Notes: generated by a model not told the origin, from the sequence alone. A stretch of 64,000 bases of DNA from an uncultured Oscillospiraceae bacterium (GCA_944385765.1 CALWYL010000002.1:1-64000), one strand, 5' to 3'. Shown: positions 1-9,132, counted from the first letter of the stretch. Made by a program: numbers and translations.

Positions 1-822
1 CAGACCGGCGGGGAGCTGGAGGCGAGTTACCTGGCCATGGGCCCCCACGAGATTGGCTATTATGAGAGCGGCAGCCTGAATTCCTTTGAGAAGTATGAGA
101 TGTATTACCCGCTGGACATCGCCCGGAGCGGGCCGCTGCCCGTGGTGGTCTTTGTAAACGGCACCGGCGTGAAGGGCTCCAAATACCCCGCGCTGCAAAA
201 GCACATGGCCTCCTGGGGCTTCATCACCATCGCCACGGAGGAGGAATATGCCTGGAACGGCTTCAGCGCCGAGATGTGCGTCCGCTACCTCACCGCGCTC
301 AACGGCTATCGGTCAGAGGGGGAGGAAAACATGTTTTACGGGAAAATAGACCTGGAGCGCATCGGAATAACCGGCCACTCCCAGGGCGGAACCGGCGTTA
401 TCAATGCCATTACCGACCAGAGGAATGCGGATGCCTATAAGGCCGCGGTGATTCTCAGCGGCGGCGGGAATAAAAAACTATCCCAGGAGGCGCTGCTTTG
501 GGACTTTGACGAGACAAAAATACACGCACCGACCCTGATGCTGGCCTCCACGGGCGACGCCGAAATCGGCCTTGTGTCGCTGGAGGACATGCAGTCCCTC
601 TTTGAGAACATCCCCGGCGGCGTTGTGAAAGCGATGGCGCGCCGCAGGGATATCGGGCACGGGGAGATGCTCTACTACGGGGATGGCTATGTCACCGCGT
701 GGTTCATGTGGCTGCTCCAGGATGACGAAAAAGCCCAAAGCGCCTTCGTGGGGAAAAACCCGGAATTCATGTCCAATCCGCTGTATCAGGACCAGCGCGT
801 CAGTCTCCCGGACAAGCCGTGA
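1..822 (+). CDS. Alpha/beta hydrolase (dienelactone hydrolase / cutinase-like), 5' end outside window
   Basis: The reading frame is open from base 1, with 12 sense codons before the first ATG at 37, so the gene probably begins upstream and the N-terminus is missing. The chain has the alpha/beta-hydrolase order: a strand followed by an oxyanion-type NGTG turn, the nucleophile elbow GHSQGG (Ser115 counted from the ATG at 37), an acid in STGDAEIG (Asp174) and a late His in DIGHGE (His208). This is a complete catalytic triad of the dienelactone hydrolase/cutinase-like branch, which cleaves esters. The substrate cannot be read from the sequence, and no signal peptide is visible in the part present. 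It is convergent with the racemase operon and has no visible partner. Confidence 0.75.
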   Translation, partial: QTGGELEASYLAMGPHEIGYYESGSLNSFEKYEMYYPLDIARSGPLPVVVFVNGTGVKGSKYPALQKHMASWGFITIATEEEYAWNGFSAEMCVRYLTALNGYRSEGEENMFYGKIDLERIGITGHSQGGTGVINAITDQRNADAYKAAVILSGGGNKKLSQEALLWDFDETKIHAPTLMLASTGDAEIGLVSLEDMQSLFENIPGGVVKAMARRRDIGHGEMLYYGDGYVTAWFMWLLQDDEKAQSAFVGKNPEFMSNPLYQDQRVSLPDKP

Positions 823-1005
823 TGCGTCAGGGTTGTTTTAAAACTCATTCGCCAGGCAGGAGGCATAAGAGGGACTGGTGTATATTCAGCTGTGCAGAGG
901 CAATGAACCCCTGACGCCTTTCCAGATTTATCCGCTCCCCTCTCCACCCCGTCTTTCGGGTCCCTCCCCGCCGGATGCGGTGTAAAGCGGGCGTATTCCC
1001 AACGG

Positions 1006-1033
1006 CAAAGCCGCACGTCACCGTGCGGCTTTG
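1006..1033. terminator. Hairpin between convergent genes
   Basis: A 12-bp perfect stem (1006-1017 with 1022-1033) closes a TCAC loop. It lies about 44 bases after the racemase stop and about 185 after the hydrolase stop. The plus side runs into a T-rich stretch, so it probably ends both transcripts. I see no gene in the rest of 823-1076. Confidence 0.6.
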
Positions 1034-1076
1034 TCATTTGTTCCCGGCGGCGCCCAGGGTACGGGCGCCCGCGGGC

Positions 1077-1802
1077 TCACTTCTCCGGCGGCGGCATATA
1101 CGTCTGCCGGCTCTGGTACAGGCCCATGCGGGCGTAGAGCTCCGTGAGGGCCACGGCGCACTGGGCGGCCTCGAGGACGGGCACGTCATAGCCGTCGGCG
1201 CGCAGGCGGCCCATCATGTCGTCGTTCACGCCGACGATGCCGGTGCAGCCCATGACGAGGACGCTGACGCCGTCCTCCTCCACGGCCCTCCTGCACTCGG
1301 TGTAGAGATTCTCCATCAGCTTCCCGCGGTCGGCCAGCTCCAGCACGGGCATGTCCAGCGTGCGCAGGCTGGTGACGCGCCCCTCCAGCCCCGCGCGGGC
1401 GATGGCGCCGCGTATCATGGGCACGACGTTCCTGAGCACCGTGACGATGCCCACGGTGTCCCCCAGGCCGAGCGCGAGGTAAATGGCGGGCTCAAAGCCG
1501 CCAAAGACGGGCACTTTGAGCACCTCGCGCACGGCGCGCACGCCGGGGTCGCCGAAGCAGTTGACGAACACCCCGTCCACGCCGCCCTTTTCGGCCTCGG
1601 CCATGGCCAGCTTTATCACCTGCGGCGCGGAAAAGGCCTCGTCGTACTCGCACTCTATGGTGACGGAGCCCTCTTCTATCTGCACGTGGCGTATGTCGGT
1701 GCCGTCGGGCAGGAACCTGCCCATGTCCGATTTCATCTCCGGAGAGAGGATGCCCGGCGCGGTGACGGGCAGCAGGTCCAGTATGGTGAGTTTCTTGTCC
1801 AT
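1077..1802 (-). CDS. Asp/Glu/hydantoin racemase family protein
   Basis: A 241-residue protein of the aspartate/glutamate/hydantoin racemase superfamily. These cofactor-independent enzymes use two cysteines on opposite faces of the substrate. Both are present: Cys82 in VNCFGDPG and Cys186 in VMGCTGIV, the typical hydantoin-racemase arrangement. The length is normal. The start is an ATG preceded by an AGGAGG-type site. It is the last gene of a leftward operon (permease, DUF917 protein, HyuA-like protein, racemase), 12 bases after the HyuA-like gene. The context suggests it racemises a 5-substituted cyclic ureide, imide or related amino acid so the partner enzymes can use both enantiomers. The actual substrate is inference. 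Confidence 0.8.
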   Translation of the reverse strand: MDKKLTILDLLPVTAPGILSPEMKSDMGRFLPDGTDIRHVQIEEGSVTIECEYDEAFSAPQVIKLAMAEAEKGGVDGVFVNCFGDPGVRAVREVLKVPVFGGFEPAIYLALGLGDTVGIVTVLRNVVPMIRGAIARAGLEGRVTSLRTLDMPVLELADRGKLMENLYTECRRAVEEDGVSVLVMGCTGIVGVNDDMMGRLRADGYDVPVLEAAQCAVALTELYARMGLYQSRQTYMPPPEK

Positions 1803-1814
1803 CTCCCCGCCTCC

Positions 1815-3365
1815 TCACGCCAGGTCGCCGGCGGCCTTCACGCGCACGCGGCAGGTGTTGCCGGGGTGGTAGGCCAGAGGCACGTCCTCGACCTCTATTA
1901 TCTCGACGGTCTCCGGCAGCGCGCCGGCCTCCACGGCCAGACGCACCGCCTCGGCCTTGGCGGCGTCGAGGGCCTCGTCGCGCGGCGTCACGTTGTAGTC
2001 CACCAGCTGCTCGAAGTTGCCGGAGACCTTGGAGATGGCCGAGCCTATGGCGTTGGCGCAGCCGGAGTGCTCCGGGTCGCAGACCTTCGAGGCGCCCTTG
2101 AGCTCTCCGGGGAGGATGATGGCGCCGCCGCCCACGAGGACGACGTCCACGTCAGCGTTGGATATCTTCATGGCGTCAATGCTGTCCTCCACCATGCCGC
2201 GGATGGCCTCCAGGGCCCTGCGCGCGAGGCCTTCGTCCACTCCGGCCACCAGCGAGGCGTCGCCGATGTCGGCCATGCCGAGGCGCACGGCGATGTCCGT
2301 CGCGGTCAGCGTGTCCCCGCCGAAGCACAGCGCCTTTTTCGTAATCTCATAGCCCACGCTGTCGGGGCCCACGGTGACCGTGCCGTCGGGCCTCTCGCGG
2401 ACGATGGAGCCGCCGCCCAGGCCTATGGATATGATGTCCGGCATGCGGAAGTTGGTGCGCACGCCGCCAATCGTGACTGCGACGCTCGACTCGCGGGGGA
2501 AGCCGTGCTGTATCACGCCGAAGTCCGTGGTGGTGCCGCCGACGTCGATGACTATGGCGTCGCTGAGGCGGCTGAGATAGCTCGCGCCGCGTATGGAGTT
2601 CGTGGGGCCGCAGGCGATGGTGAGTATGGGGTAGCGGCGGGCGTGCTCCATGGTCATCAGCGTGCCGTCGTTCTGCGAGAGGTAAATCTCCGCGTTGGTG
2701 ATGCCCTCATCGGCGAGGGATTTGGCAAAACCCTCCGTAAAGCGGCGGGAGACATGGCAGAGCGCGGCGTTGAGGATGGTGGCGTTCTCGCGCTCGATGA
2801 GGCCCATGGAGCCTATCTCGCTGGAGATGGAGATGTGGATGTCCTCTCCCATCACCTCGCGGCAGAGGGCGGCCAGCTCCAGCTCCTCGTCGGCGCGCAC
2901 GGTGGAGAACACGCAGGAGATGGCGATGGACTGCACCTTGCCCCTCATGCGCTCGAAAAACCCGCGCGCGGCCGCTCTGTCGAGCCCGGCCAGCTCCCTA
3001 CCGTCGTACTCATAGCCGCCGCGTATCATGACGTAATCGGCCACGACGCCCTGTATGTCCTCCGGCCAGTCCACCATGGGGGGGATGCCGGTGGTAGCCG
3101 GCGCGCCTATGCGCACCAGCCCCACGCTGGCCAGGTGCTTGCGCTCCACTATGGCGTTGGTGCACTGCGTGGTGCCCAGCATGGCCTGGGTTATCTCGCT
3201 GCGCTCCACGCCGGAGGCGGCGAGCACCTCGCGTATGGCGGCGATGATGCCGTCATACACGTCGTCGGTGGTGGGGTGCTTGATGTCCGCCACCACGTTG
3301 AGTTCCCCGTCTATTATGACGGCGTCGGTGTTCGTGCCGCCGACGTCTATGCCCAGCTTATACAT
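1815..3365 (-). CDS. Hydantoinase/oxoprolinase family protein (HyuA-like, stand-alone)
   Basis: A 516-residue protein with an actin/hexokinase-like fold: DVGGTNTD at residues 7-14, QNDGT near 231, a second nucleotide-binding loop DVGGTTTD at 274-281, and the glycine-rich SIGLGGGS near 313. This is the HyuA/oxoprolinase subunit A family, which couples ATP hydrolysis to opening of cyclic amides such as 5-oxoproline or hydantoins, usually with a HyuB partner. No HyuB gene is next to it. Instead the gene overlaps the DUF917 gene by 8 bases, a recurrent pairing for this shorter HyuA type. The ATG start lies inside the end of the DUF917 gene, implying translational coupling. Substrate unknown. Confidence 0.82.
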   Translation of the reverse strand: MYKLGIDVGGTNTDAVIIDGELNVVADIKHPTTDDVYDGIIAAIREVLAASGVERSEITQAMLGTTQCTNAIVERKHLASVGLVRIGAPATTGIPPMVDWPEDIQGVVADYVMIRGGYEYDGRELAGLDRAAARGFFERMRGKVQSIAISCVFSTVRADEELELAALCREVMGEDIHISISSEIGSMGLIERENATILNAALCHVSRRFTEGFAKSLADEGITNAEIYLSQNDGTLMTMEHARRYPILTIACGPTNSIRGASYLSRLSDAIVIDVGGTTTDFGVIQHGFPRESSVAVTIGGVRTNFRMPDIISIGLGGGSIVRERPDGTVTVGPDSVGYEITKKALCFGGDTLTATDIAVRLGMADIGDASLVAGVDEGLARRALEAIRGMVEDSIDAMKISNADVDVVLVGGGAIILPGELKGASKVCDPEHSGCANAIGSAISKVSGNFEQLVDYNVTPRDEALDAAKAEAVRLAVEAGALPETVEIIEVEDVPLAYHPGNTCRVRVKAAGDLA

Positions 3366-4458
3366 TGGCCGCGCCTCCCTTCACCCTCTCCTCGATGGGA
3401 ATATAGTCCGTGTCCACGCCGAAATACCTGGGGCAGACCAGCTCCAGCCCCTCCGCGGTGCGCCACATCTCATAGCACTTGAGCCCCACGACCAGCACGC
3501 GCTTGCCGTACTTGAGCGCCTCGGTGGTGACGGGTATGAAGGTGTCCGTGTCCACCAGGCAGACCAGGTCCGGCACCGTGGCCAGGATTTCGCCGTCCAC
3601 GGAGGCGTAGATGTTCTCGTTCTGGAAGCAGACCTCGGCCCTGTGCCCGCGCCACTCGCCTATGCCCTCGAGCTGCACGCGCCCCAGGTTGAACTTGCCA
3701 TTTGTCTCGCGCAGCACGTCGGCTATCTTGCCCTTGAAGATGCCGTAGCCCTCGCTGGCGTCCAGGAAGGCCTGTTCCGGCGTCTTCTCCGGGTGATTTT
3801 TCACTTCGCGTATGGCCCTGCCCAGCATCTCGCTGCGGGTGACTATGCCCTTGACGCCGAAGGCCTTCATCGTGCGGCCCTCCATGACGTAGAGCGACAC
3901 GGTGACGGAGCCGCCGCAGCTCATGGTGACGGCGCGGGCGAGCTCCTCCGTCCACTTGTTGGTGATGGTGTTGAAGATGACGCTGTTCCCCTTCTCGTCG
4001 GTGAGCGCCATGGGCGTGGCGCTGACGCCGCCTATGGTGAAGGTGACCATCTGCAGCTCGGGGAAGGCCCGCCCCATGCCGTCGCAGTCCACCATCGGCA
4101 GGCCCAGGCGGGCCGCCGCCGCGATGGGCAGCATGGAGTTGACCCCGCCGGCCTCCATGGGCATGACGGCATAGACCTGCCTGCCCAGGTACTGCGATAC
4201 CATGTCGTATATCACCTTGTACTCGCCGCCGCCCGTGCCCTTCTCGCAGAGCACCGTGGGCGCGCCCATCATGGCGATGGGCATGATGACGGCGTCGTCC
4301 GGCACCTCGTCGGGGCTTATGAGCTCCACGGGGCCGTTCTCCTTGATGGCGCCTATGGCCATCAGCTTGCCGTAGTAGGGGTCGCCGCCGCCGCCCGCGC
4401 CCAGCAGTGACGCGCCGAGGGCGATGTCCTCAACCTCTCTGAGTCCGATTTTACGCAA
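3358..4458 (-). CDS. DUF917 family protein (S-methyl-thiohydantoin desulfurase-like)
   Basis: A 366-residue protein recognised by its N-terminal glycine-rich stretch (GASLLGAGGGGDPYYG, about residues 15-30) and its overall pattern as DUF917, a family whose domain is now named after S-methyl thiohydantoin desulfurase. Members usually sit beside HyuA-like genes, as here. The start is TTG (4456-4458) with GGAG nine bases upstream; no in-frame ATG fits better. It is translationally coupled to the HyuA-like gene and follows the NCS1 permease gene by 23 bases. A role with HyuA in opening or desulfurising a hydantoin-type ring is inferred from family and context only. Confidence 0.75.
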   Translation of the reverse strand: MRKIGLREVEDIALGASLLGAGGGGDPYYGKLMAIGAIKENGPVELISPDEVPDDAVIMPIAMMGAPTVLCEKGTGGGEYKVIYDMVSQYLGRQVYAVMPMEAGGVNSMLPIAAAARLGLPMVDCDGMGRAFPELQMVTFTIGGVSATPMALTDEKGNSVIFNTITNKWTEELARAVTMSCGGSVTVSLYVMEGRTMKAFGVKGIVTRSEMLGRAIREVKNHPEKTPEQAFLDASEGYGIFKGKIADVLRETNGKFNLGRVQLEGIGEWRGHRAEVCFQNENIYASVDGEILATVPDLVCLVDTDTFIPVTTEALKYGKRVLVVGLKCYEMWRTAEGLELVCPRYFGVDTDYIPIEERVKGGAANV

Positions 4459-4481
4459 GTTGCCATTCTCCTCTCAATATA

Positions 4482-5768
4482 TTACGCGCGCTTCCCGCCC
4501 GCCGCGGCCATCACGGCGTACAGGAGCATGGATACGACTATGCCGTTGACTGGCCCGATGAAGAAGGGCAGGTCAAGGAAACTGAGGAAGGGTATGGCCG
4601 CGAAGGTGCCGCCTGTCATGCAGGCCACCAGCGCTCCGGCGAAAAAGCTGACCAGGCCGGGGGCGTGGAAGCCCTCCCGCAGTTCAAAGTTCTCCGCCCT
4701 GCCCCGGCTCAGTATCCAGTAGTCGGCTATCATGGTGCCCATCAGGGCGGGGACGATGGCCGAGAGCAGGCTGAGGAAGCCCTGGACGGAGTTGAGTATG
4801 CCCGCGGCGGCCAGCAGCGTGCCGATGACGCCGGCCACGGCGGTGGTTATCTGGCTCTTCTTCTCGTCCTGGCCCAGCAGCACGGAGAGTGAGAGGCCGC
4901 CGGAGTAGGCGTTGGAGACATTCGTGGTCCAGGTGGCCAGGATGAGGGCAATGAGCCCCACCAGCGGCAGCCCGGAGGAGGCCAGCACCACACTGATGTC
5001 ATAGCTGCCCGTGCAGATGGCCAGCACCGCGCCGATTACCAGGATGCCGAGCCCTGCCGGCAGCACGCCGACGACGGAGGACTTGATGACGTCCGCGCGG
5101 CTCCTGGCGAAGCGGCAGTAGTCGCCGGAGATGGCCGCCGCCACCACGAAGGAGCCGATGGCGGCGCTCAGCGCGGCCACGAAGCCCATGGGCGCCGTGG
5201 GGACATAGCCCTTCAGCGGCTCCGCCCCGCCGCCGGAGAGCACGTCCACGAGCGTGTACACCAGGACGACCGCCAGCAGGGGCACGGCGATGTTGTTGAG
5301 CCACTTGAGCCCCGCGAAGCGGAAGCAGGCCGTCAGCAGCATTATGATGCCCCAGGCCACGCTGCTGGCCCACACGGGTATGTCCGCGCCGGTCATGTCC
5401 AGCACCATGGAGGAGAAGGACGCGCCGCAGACCGAGGCCTGTATGCCGAACCACCCGATGCAGGAGATGGCCAGGATGGAGCTTATTATGTACTTCGCGC
5501 CCTTCTCCCCCAGGGCGGACGAGGCCGCCACCGCCGTGGGCAGGCCCGTGTCGCAGCCCAGCATGCCCATGAAAATCATCAGCGTACAGATTAGCGCGTA
5601 GCCTATGAGTATCGCCGCGAACAGCCCGCCCAGAGTCATCCCCGCGCCGAGCATGCCGCCTATCATCAGCGCCGGCACGCATATGACCGAGCCTATCCAG
5701 ACAAAGGCTATGGATATCCAGCTCTGCCGCTCCTCCGGCCTGATTTCAAACCCGCTGTGTTTTTTCAT
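4482..5768 (-). CDS. NCS1 family permease (cytosine/purine/hydantoin transporter type)
   Basis: A hydrophobic protein of 428 residues with about 12 membrane segments and the charged, aromatic N-terminus typical of nucleobase:cation symporter-1 proteins (RPEERQSW before the first helix). The family imports cytosine, purines, allantoin or hydantoins with H+ or Na+. I chose the ATG at 5768 because GGGGGG lies seven bases upstream; the frame is open further, to 5849, but that extension has no ribosome site and overlaps the promoter. It is the first gene of the racemase/HyuA/DUF917 operon, so the imported compound is presumably the substrate of those enzymes. The adjacent PucR regulator fits a ureide or nucleobase-like ligand. 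Confidence 0.82.
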   Translation of the reverse strand: MKKHSGFEIRPEERQSWISIAFVWIGSVICVPALMIGGMLGAGMTLGGLFAAILIGYALICTLMIFMGMLGCDTGLPTAVAASSALGEKGAKYIISSILAISCIGWFGIQASVCGASFSSMVLDMTGADIPVWASSVAWGIIMLLTACFRFAGLKWLNNIAVPLLAVVLVYTLVDVLSGGGAEPLKGYVPTAPMGFVAALSAAIGSFVVAAAISGDYCRFARSRADVIKSSVVGVLPAGLGILVIGAVLAICTGSYDISVVLASSGLPLVGLIALILATWTTNVSNAYSGGLSLSVLLGQDEKKSQITTAVAGVIGTLLAAAGILNSVQGFLSLLSAIVPALMGTMIADYWILSRGRAENFELREGFHAPGLVSFFAGALVACMTGGTFAAIPFLSFLDLPFFIGPVNGIVVSMLLYAVMAAAGGKRA

Positions 5769-5820
5769 ATCGTTTCCCCCCGTAAGCAGTACCGGGGCCG
5801 GCCCACGGCCCCATTGCCCT

Positions 5821-5856
5821 ATTATAGTTGCGGGGGGCGCCTCCGTCATTAGACGG
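5821..5856 (-). promoter_or_regulatory. Promoter and possible operator of the permease/HyuA operon
   Basis: On the minus strand a perfect TATAAT (5821-5826) lies 17 bases from ATGACG (5844-5849), a plausible sigma-A promoter about 50 bases before the permease ATG. An inverted repeat, CCGTC-ATTA-GACGG (5843-5856), covers the -35 element and is a candidate operator for the neighbouring PucR protein; that last point is inference. Confidence 0.5.
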
Positions 5857-5866
5857 CGGGATAAGA

Positions 5867-5910
5867 TTTCGGCCCGTCCGTTGTCCCAAAGGACAACGGA
5901 CGGGCCGAAA
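5867..5910 (-). terminator. Long perfect hairpin after the PucR gene
   Basis: A 20-bp uninterrupted stem (5867-5886 with 5891-5910) with a four-base loop sits directly after the PucR stop codon. The T-rich outer ends fit a rho-independent terminator separating the regulator from the permease promoter. Confidence 0.75.
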
Positions 5911-5911
5911 C

Positions 5912-7507
5912 TCAGGCCTCGTAGCGCAGCAGGCGGCGCAGGGCCAGGGCGTAGATGAGGTCTTTGGACTGCGGTATGTCCCCCACGCGGAAGCCCAGGA
6001 TGTCGCCGGCCTTCTGCAGGCGGTACTTCACGGTGTTCTTGTGCACGAAGAGCGCGCCGGCGGTCTCCACCACGCTCGAATTACTGTCCAGCAGGTATAC
6101 GGCCAGCGTGCGCGCGATGTCCGCCCCGTCGCGGCGGGCCAGTATGGGCTCGAGCTGCGCGGCGTACCAGCGCACGCGGCTCTCGCCGGCGGCGGCTATC
6201 TCCCGGCACTCGCGCACGAACTCCACCTCGGCGAAGCTGAACGAGCCCCTCTGCGGGAATATCCTCACCGCGTCGCGCACGCACTGGCGGTTCGTCTCAT
6301 AGGCGTATTTGACGTCGCTCGTCTGCTGCAGCAGCGGGCAGCGGGTCACCGCCGCGCGCACTCCGCGCTCGGCCAGCAACCCCGCCAGCGCGGCGGCCCA
6401 CTCGTCCGTCTCGCGCAGGCTGCGGCTGCCCACGGGGAAGATGAGTATGTCCTCCTCATAGCACTCGCACAGCACCACCTGCGCGTAGTGCGCGGACAGC
6501 TCGCGCACCTCGCCCAGCAGGGAGGCCAGCCCGCCGCCGTCCAGGCGGCGGATTATCCACACGTCGCTCAGCGAGGCCACGTCTATGCGGTAGATGTCGC
6601 CCAGGCGGCGCATTTTTATGGGTTCGTCCAGCACTATGGCGCGCACCAGCTCCGACATGTCCACCCTGTCGTGCTTTCTGCCCCACACGCCCATGCCCAG
6701 GCGCACGCCCTCCAGCGTCTGCCTCCAGAGCTGCGGCTCTATCCGCCCGCCCTCCGAACAGGCCAGCAGCTGCATGTCCCCGTGTTCCCCGCGGCCTATG
6801 CGCTCGCGGTAGACCCAGAGCTGCGAGCCGTCCGGCCGCAGCTGGCAGCTCTCCGCTCCGCTCTGCCGGGCGGCCAGCGCGGCCAGGGCCTCCACGTCCT
6901 CGGAGATGGTCCTGGGCCAGGGCGCGGCGCTGAGCACGTTGTACTCGGCGTCCACTATGGCCGTGGTGGCGCGCACCCTGTCGCTGGCTATGCGCAGGAT
7001 GGTCTTCACCGTCTGGTGCGTCTTGGGCAGGCGCGACATCTGCTCCAGCAGGTCGAGCGCGAAGTTGGGGTTGCTCAGCTCGTCGCGCACTATGGCCCCC
7101 ATGACCTCGCATATCACCTCGCTGTAGCGCAAACTGGGGTCGTTTTCCGGCATACAGATGAGCACGAAACCCAGCTCGTCCGCCAGGCGCACCAGCCTCT
7201 CGTCCACCCGGGGCAGGATTATCCCCACATAGTAGAGTATGAGCCCCACCTCGCCGGCGGCGGCCAGATAGCGCACGTTGTCGCACTGGGCCTCCACGCT
7301 GTCGGCCACGGAGCTGAAGGCCGTTATCACCAGCTCGCTGCCCTGGAAGTCGATGCTCTCATAGAGCCGGCGCTGTATGCCGTCCGGATTCGCGTACTCC
7401 AGCACCGAGATGGTGGAGACGATGCGCCCCAGCCCCTCGCGCCCGGCCAGCACCCTGGCGCCGCGCATGCTCGGCAGCTTCATGATATGCTCCACAGTCA
7501 GGCTCAT
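5912..7507 (-). CDS. PucR family transcriptional regulator
   Basis: A 531-residue regulator with the PucR architecture: an N-terminal purine-catabolism-type sensory domain (about residues 5-125), a GGDEF-like degenerate middle region, and a C-terminal PucR helix-turn-helix. The latter is clear in the last 65 residues (SSVVETAGALFVHKNTVKYR). PucR proteins activate genes for purine, ureide or amino-acid-derivative catabolism in response to the substrate. It is transcribed in the same direction as, and directly upstream of, the permease/DUF917/HyuA/racemase operon, but a long terminator and a separate promoter lie between them. It therefore most likely controls that operon. The ATG follows a GGGGGCGGGAA stretch, a modest ribosome site. 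Confidence 0.85.
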   Translation of the reverse strand: MSLTVEHIMKLPSMRGARVLAGREGLGRIVSTISVLEYANPDGIQRRLYESIDFQGSELVITAFSSVADSVEAQCDNVRYLAAAGEVGLILYYVGIILPRVDERLVRLADELGFVLICMPENDPSLRYSEVICEVMGAIVRDELSNPNFALDLLEQMSRLPKTHQTVKTILRIASDRVRATTAIVDAEYNVLSAAPWPRTISEDVEALAALAARQSGAESCQLRPDGSQLWVYRERIGRGEHGDMQLLACSEGGRIEPQLWRQTLEGVRLGMGVWGRKHDRVDMSELVRAIVLDEPIKMRRLGDIYRIDVASLSDVWIIRRLDGGGLASLLGEVRELSAHYAQVVLCECYEEDILIFPVGSRSLRETDEWAAALAGLLAERGVRAAVTRCPLLQQTSDVKYAYETNRQCVRDAVRIFPQRGSFSFAEVEFVRECREIAAAGESRVRWYAAQLEPILARRDGADIARTLAVYLLDSNSSVVETAGALFVHKNTVKYRLQKAGDILGFRVGDIPQSKDLIYALALRRLLRYEA

Positions 7508-7537
7508 TTCCCGCCCCCCTTTTGGGATATTGGGGGC

Positions 7538-7566
7538 ATTATATCACAGCCCCCCGCGCCGGGCAA
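7538..7566 (-). promoter_or_regulatory. Promoter of the PucR gene
   Basis: The minus strand carries TTGCCC (7561-7566), a 17-base spacer and TATAAT (7538-7543), ending about 30 bases before the PucR start. The -10 is perfect and the -35 is weak. Confidence 0.5.
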
Positions 7567-7667
7567 CTCGCGCGGCGCGAAAAATCCCGCCGTGGGCGCG
7601 CCCGCGCCGGAGCCGGGCGTGACCCCGCTTGCCGCCGGGAATCAACAGCACGGCCGCCGTCTCCCGC

Positions 7668-7696
7668 TTGCATTGGGGGCGGCAAAGTGCCATAAT
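7668..7696 (+). promoter_or_regulatory. Possible promoter of the MATE gene
   Basis: TTGCAT (7668-7673), 17 bases, CATAAT (7691-7696), about 40 bases before the GTG start. Moderate matches only; it is the best candidate in the 229-base gap. Confidence 0.4.
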
Positions 7697-7736
7697 TATA
7701 ACCAAACAGCTATGATGGAAAGCCCGGTGTGAAAGC

Positions 7737-9116
7737 GTGGATAACAAAAGCAGCAAGCCCTCCCGGGAGGAGGTATTCCGCAGCCTGCCGCTGCCCCGCG
7801 CCCTGCGGATAATGATACTCCCCGCGGTTATAAGCCAGCTCATCGTACTCGTCTACAACATGGCCGACACCTTCTATGTCGCCCAAACCGGCAGTCCCTA
7901 CATGGTGGCCGGCACCTCGCTGATACTGCCCGTCTTCAACATCACCACCTGCCTGGCCGGATTGGCGGGTGTGGGCGGCGGCTCGCTGGTCTCCCGTCTG
8001 CTCGGCAGCGGCCGGGAGGACGAGGCGCGGCGCGTGAGCGTGTTCTCCATCTACCTCGGCATAGCCGTCGCGGCGCTCTTCTCCCTGCTGATGGGCCTGT
8101 TCATGCGCCCCATACTGCTCCTGCTGGGCGCCGGCGGCGGCAATTACGAATTCGCCCGGCAGTACGCTCTGTGCGTCATCGTCGCCGGCGGAGTGCCCAC
8201 AGTGCTCTCCAACGTGCTCTCCAACCTCCTGCGCAGCACCGGCCGCTCGGCGGCGGCCGGCTTCGGCATCATACTCGGCGGGCTGCTGAACATAGCGCTG
8301 GACCCGCTCTTCATGTTCGTGCTGCTGCCGGAGGGCCGGGAGGTGCTGGGGGCCGGCGTGGCCACCTGTCTGTCGAACTGCATCGCCTGCATTTTCTTCT
8401 TTGTCGCTCTCGCGCGCGGCGGCGCCGGCTCGGTGATTACCTTCGACCTGCGCGTGGGGCTGGCGGAGCGCGGCAGCATAGCCGGCGTGTTCGCCGTGGG
8501 CGTGCCCTCGGCCGTGGCCTCCCTGCTCTTCGACCTGGACTACGTGATACTGGACAAGCTGATGGTCTCCTATCACGACCTGGCGCTGGCGGCCATCGGC
8601 ATAGTGCTCAAGGTGGAGCGCTTCCCGCTGAATGTCGGCGTGGGCATCTGCCAGGGCATGATGCCCATCGTGGGCTACAACTACTCCTCCGGCAACCGGC
8701 AGCGCCTGCTCGGCACGATGCGCCTCTCGCTCATCCTGGGGCTGGTCACGGCGGCGGCGAGCATCCTGCTCTACGAGCTCTTCGCCACGGACCTCGTGCG
8801 GCTCTTCCTGGACGATGCGCGAACCGTGGAGCTCGCCTCGTCCTTCCTCCGCGCGCGCGTGCTGGCCACGCCGCTGATGTTCATGAGCTTTTTCACCGTT
8901 TTCCTGTTCCAGGCCTTTGGGCGGGGCGACATCTCGCTGCTGCTGGGCACGGTGCGCTGGCTGGCCTTCAACATCCCCATGCTGTACATACTCAACGCCG
9001 TCTTCGGCATGTACGGCCTGGTCTGGGCCCAGGTGACCGCCGACACGCTCACCGTGGCCATGTCGCTCGCGGTCTACCTCCGCTTCCGCCCGCCTCTTCT
9101 CCGCCCCGCCCCCTGA
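7737..9116 (+). CDS. MATE family efflux transporter
   Basis: A 459-residue membrane protein with 12 predicted helices. The opening pattern (residues 22-50, LPAVISQLIVLVYNMADTFYV in pieces, followed by a GGGSLVSRLLG segment near 82) is characteristic of the multidrug and toxin extrusion family, which exports drugs or metabolites using Na+ or H+ gradients. The start is GTG at 7737; upstream ATGs at 7712 and 7715 are in another frame and stop after a few codons. It is a single-gene transcription unit, divergent from pucR and convergent with the TauE-type permease gene. The substrate cannot be predicted. Confidence 0.88.
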   Translation: MDNKSSKPSREEVFRSLPLPRALRIMILPAVISQLIVLVYNMADTFYVAQTGSPYMVAGTSLILPVFNITTCLAGLAGVGGGSLVSRLLGSGREDEARRVSVFSIYLGIAVAALFSLLMGLFMRPILLLLGAGGGNYEFARQYALCVIVAGGVPTVLSNVLSNLLRSTGRSAAAGFGIILGGLLNIALDPLFMFVLLPEGREVLGAGVATCLSNCIACIFFFVALARGGAGSVITFDLRVGLAERGSIAGVFAVGVPSAVASLLFDLDYVILDKLMVSYHDLALAAIGIVLKVERFPLNVGVGICQGMMPIVGYNYSSGNRQRLLGTMRLSLILGLVTAAASILLYELFATDLVRLFLDDARTVELASSFLRARVLATPLMFMSFFTVFLFQAFGRGDISLLLGTVRWLAFNIPMLYILNAVFGMYGLVWAQVTADTLTVAMSLAVYLRFRPPLLRPAP

Positions 9117-9132
9117 TATCCCCCAAATACCC

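Noticed and set aside
975-3482. Long plus-strand open frame of 835 codons
   Set aside because: It lies opposite the racemase and HyuA-like genes; its composition (His, Ala, Val, Gly, Arg rich) is what the complementary strand of GC-rich third positions gives, and it has no family features.
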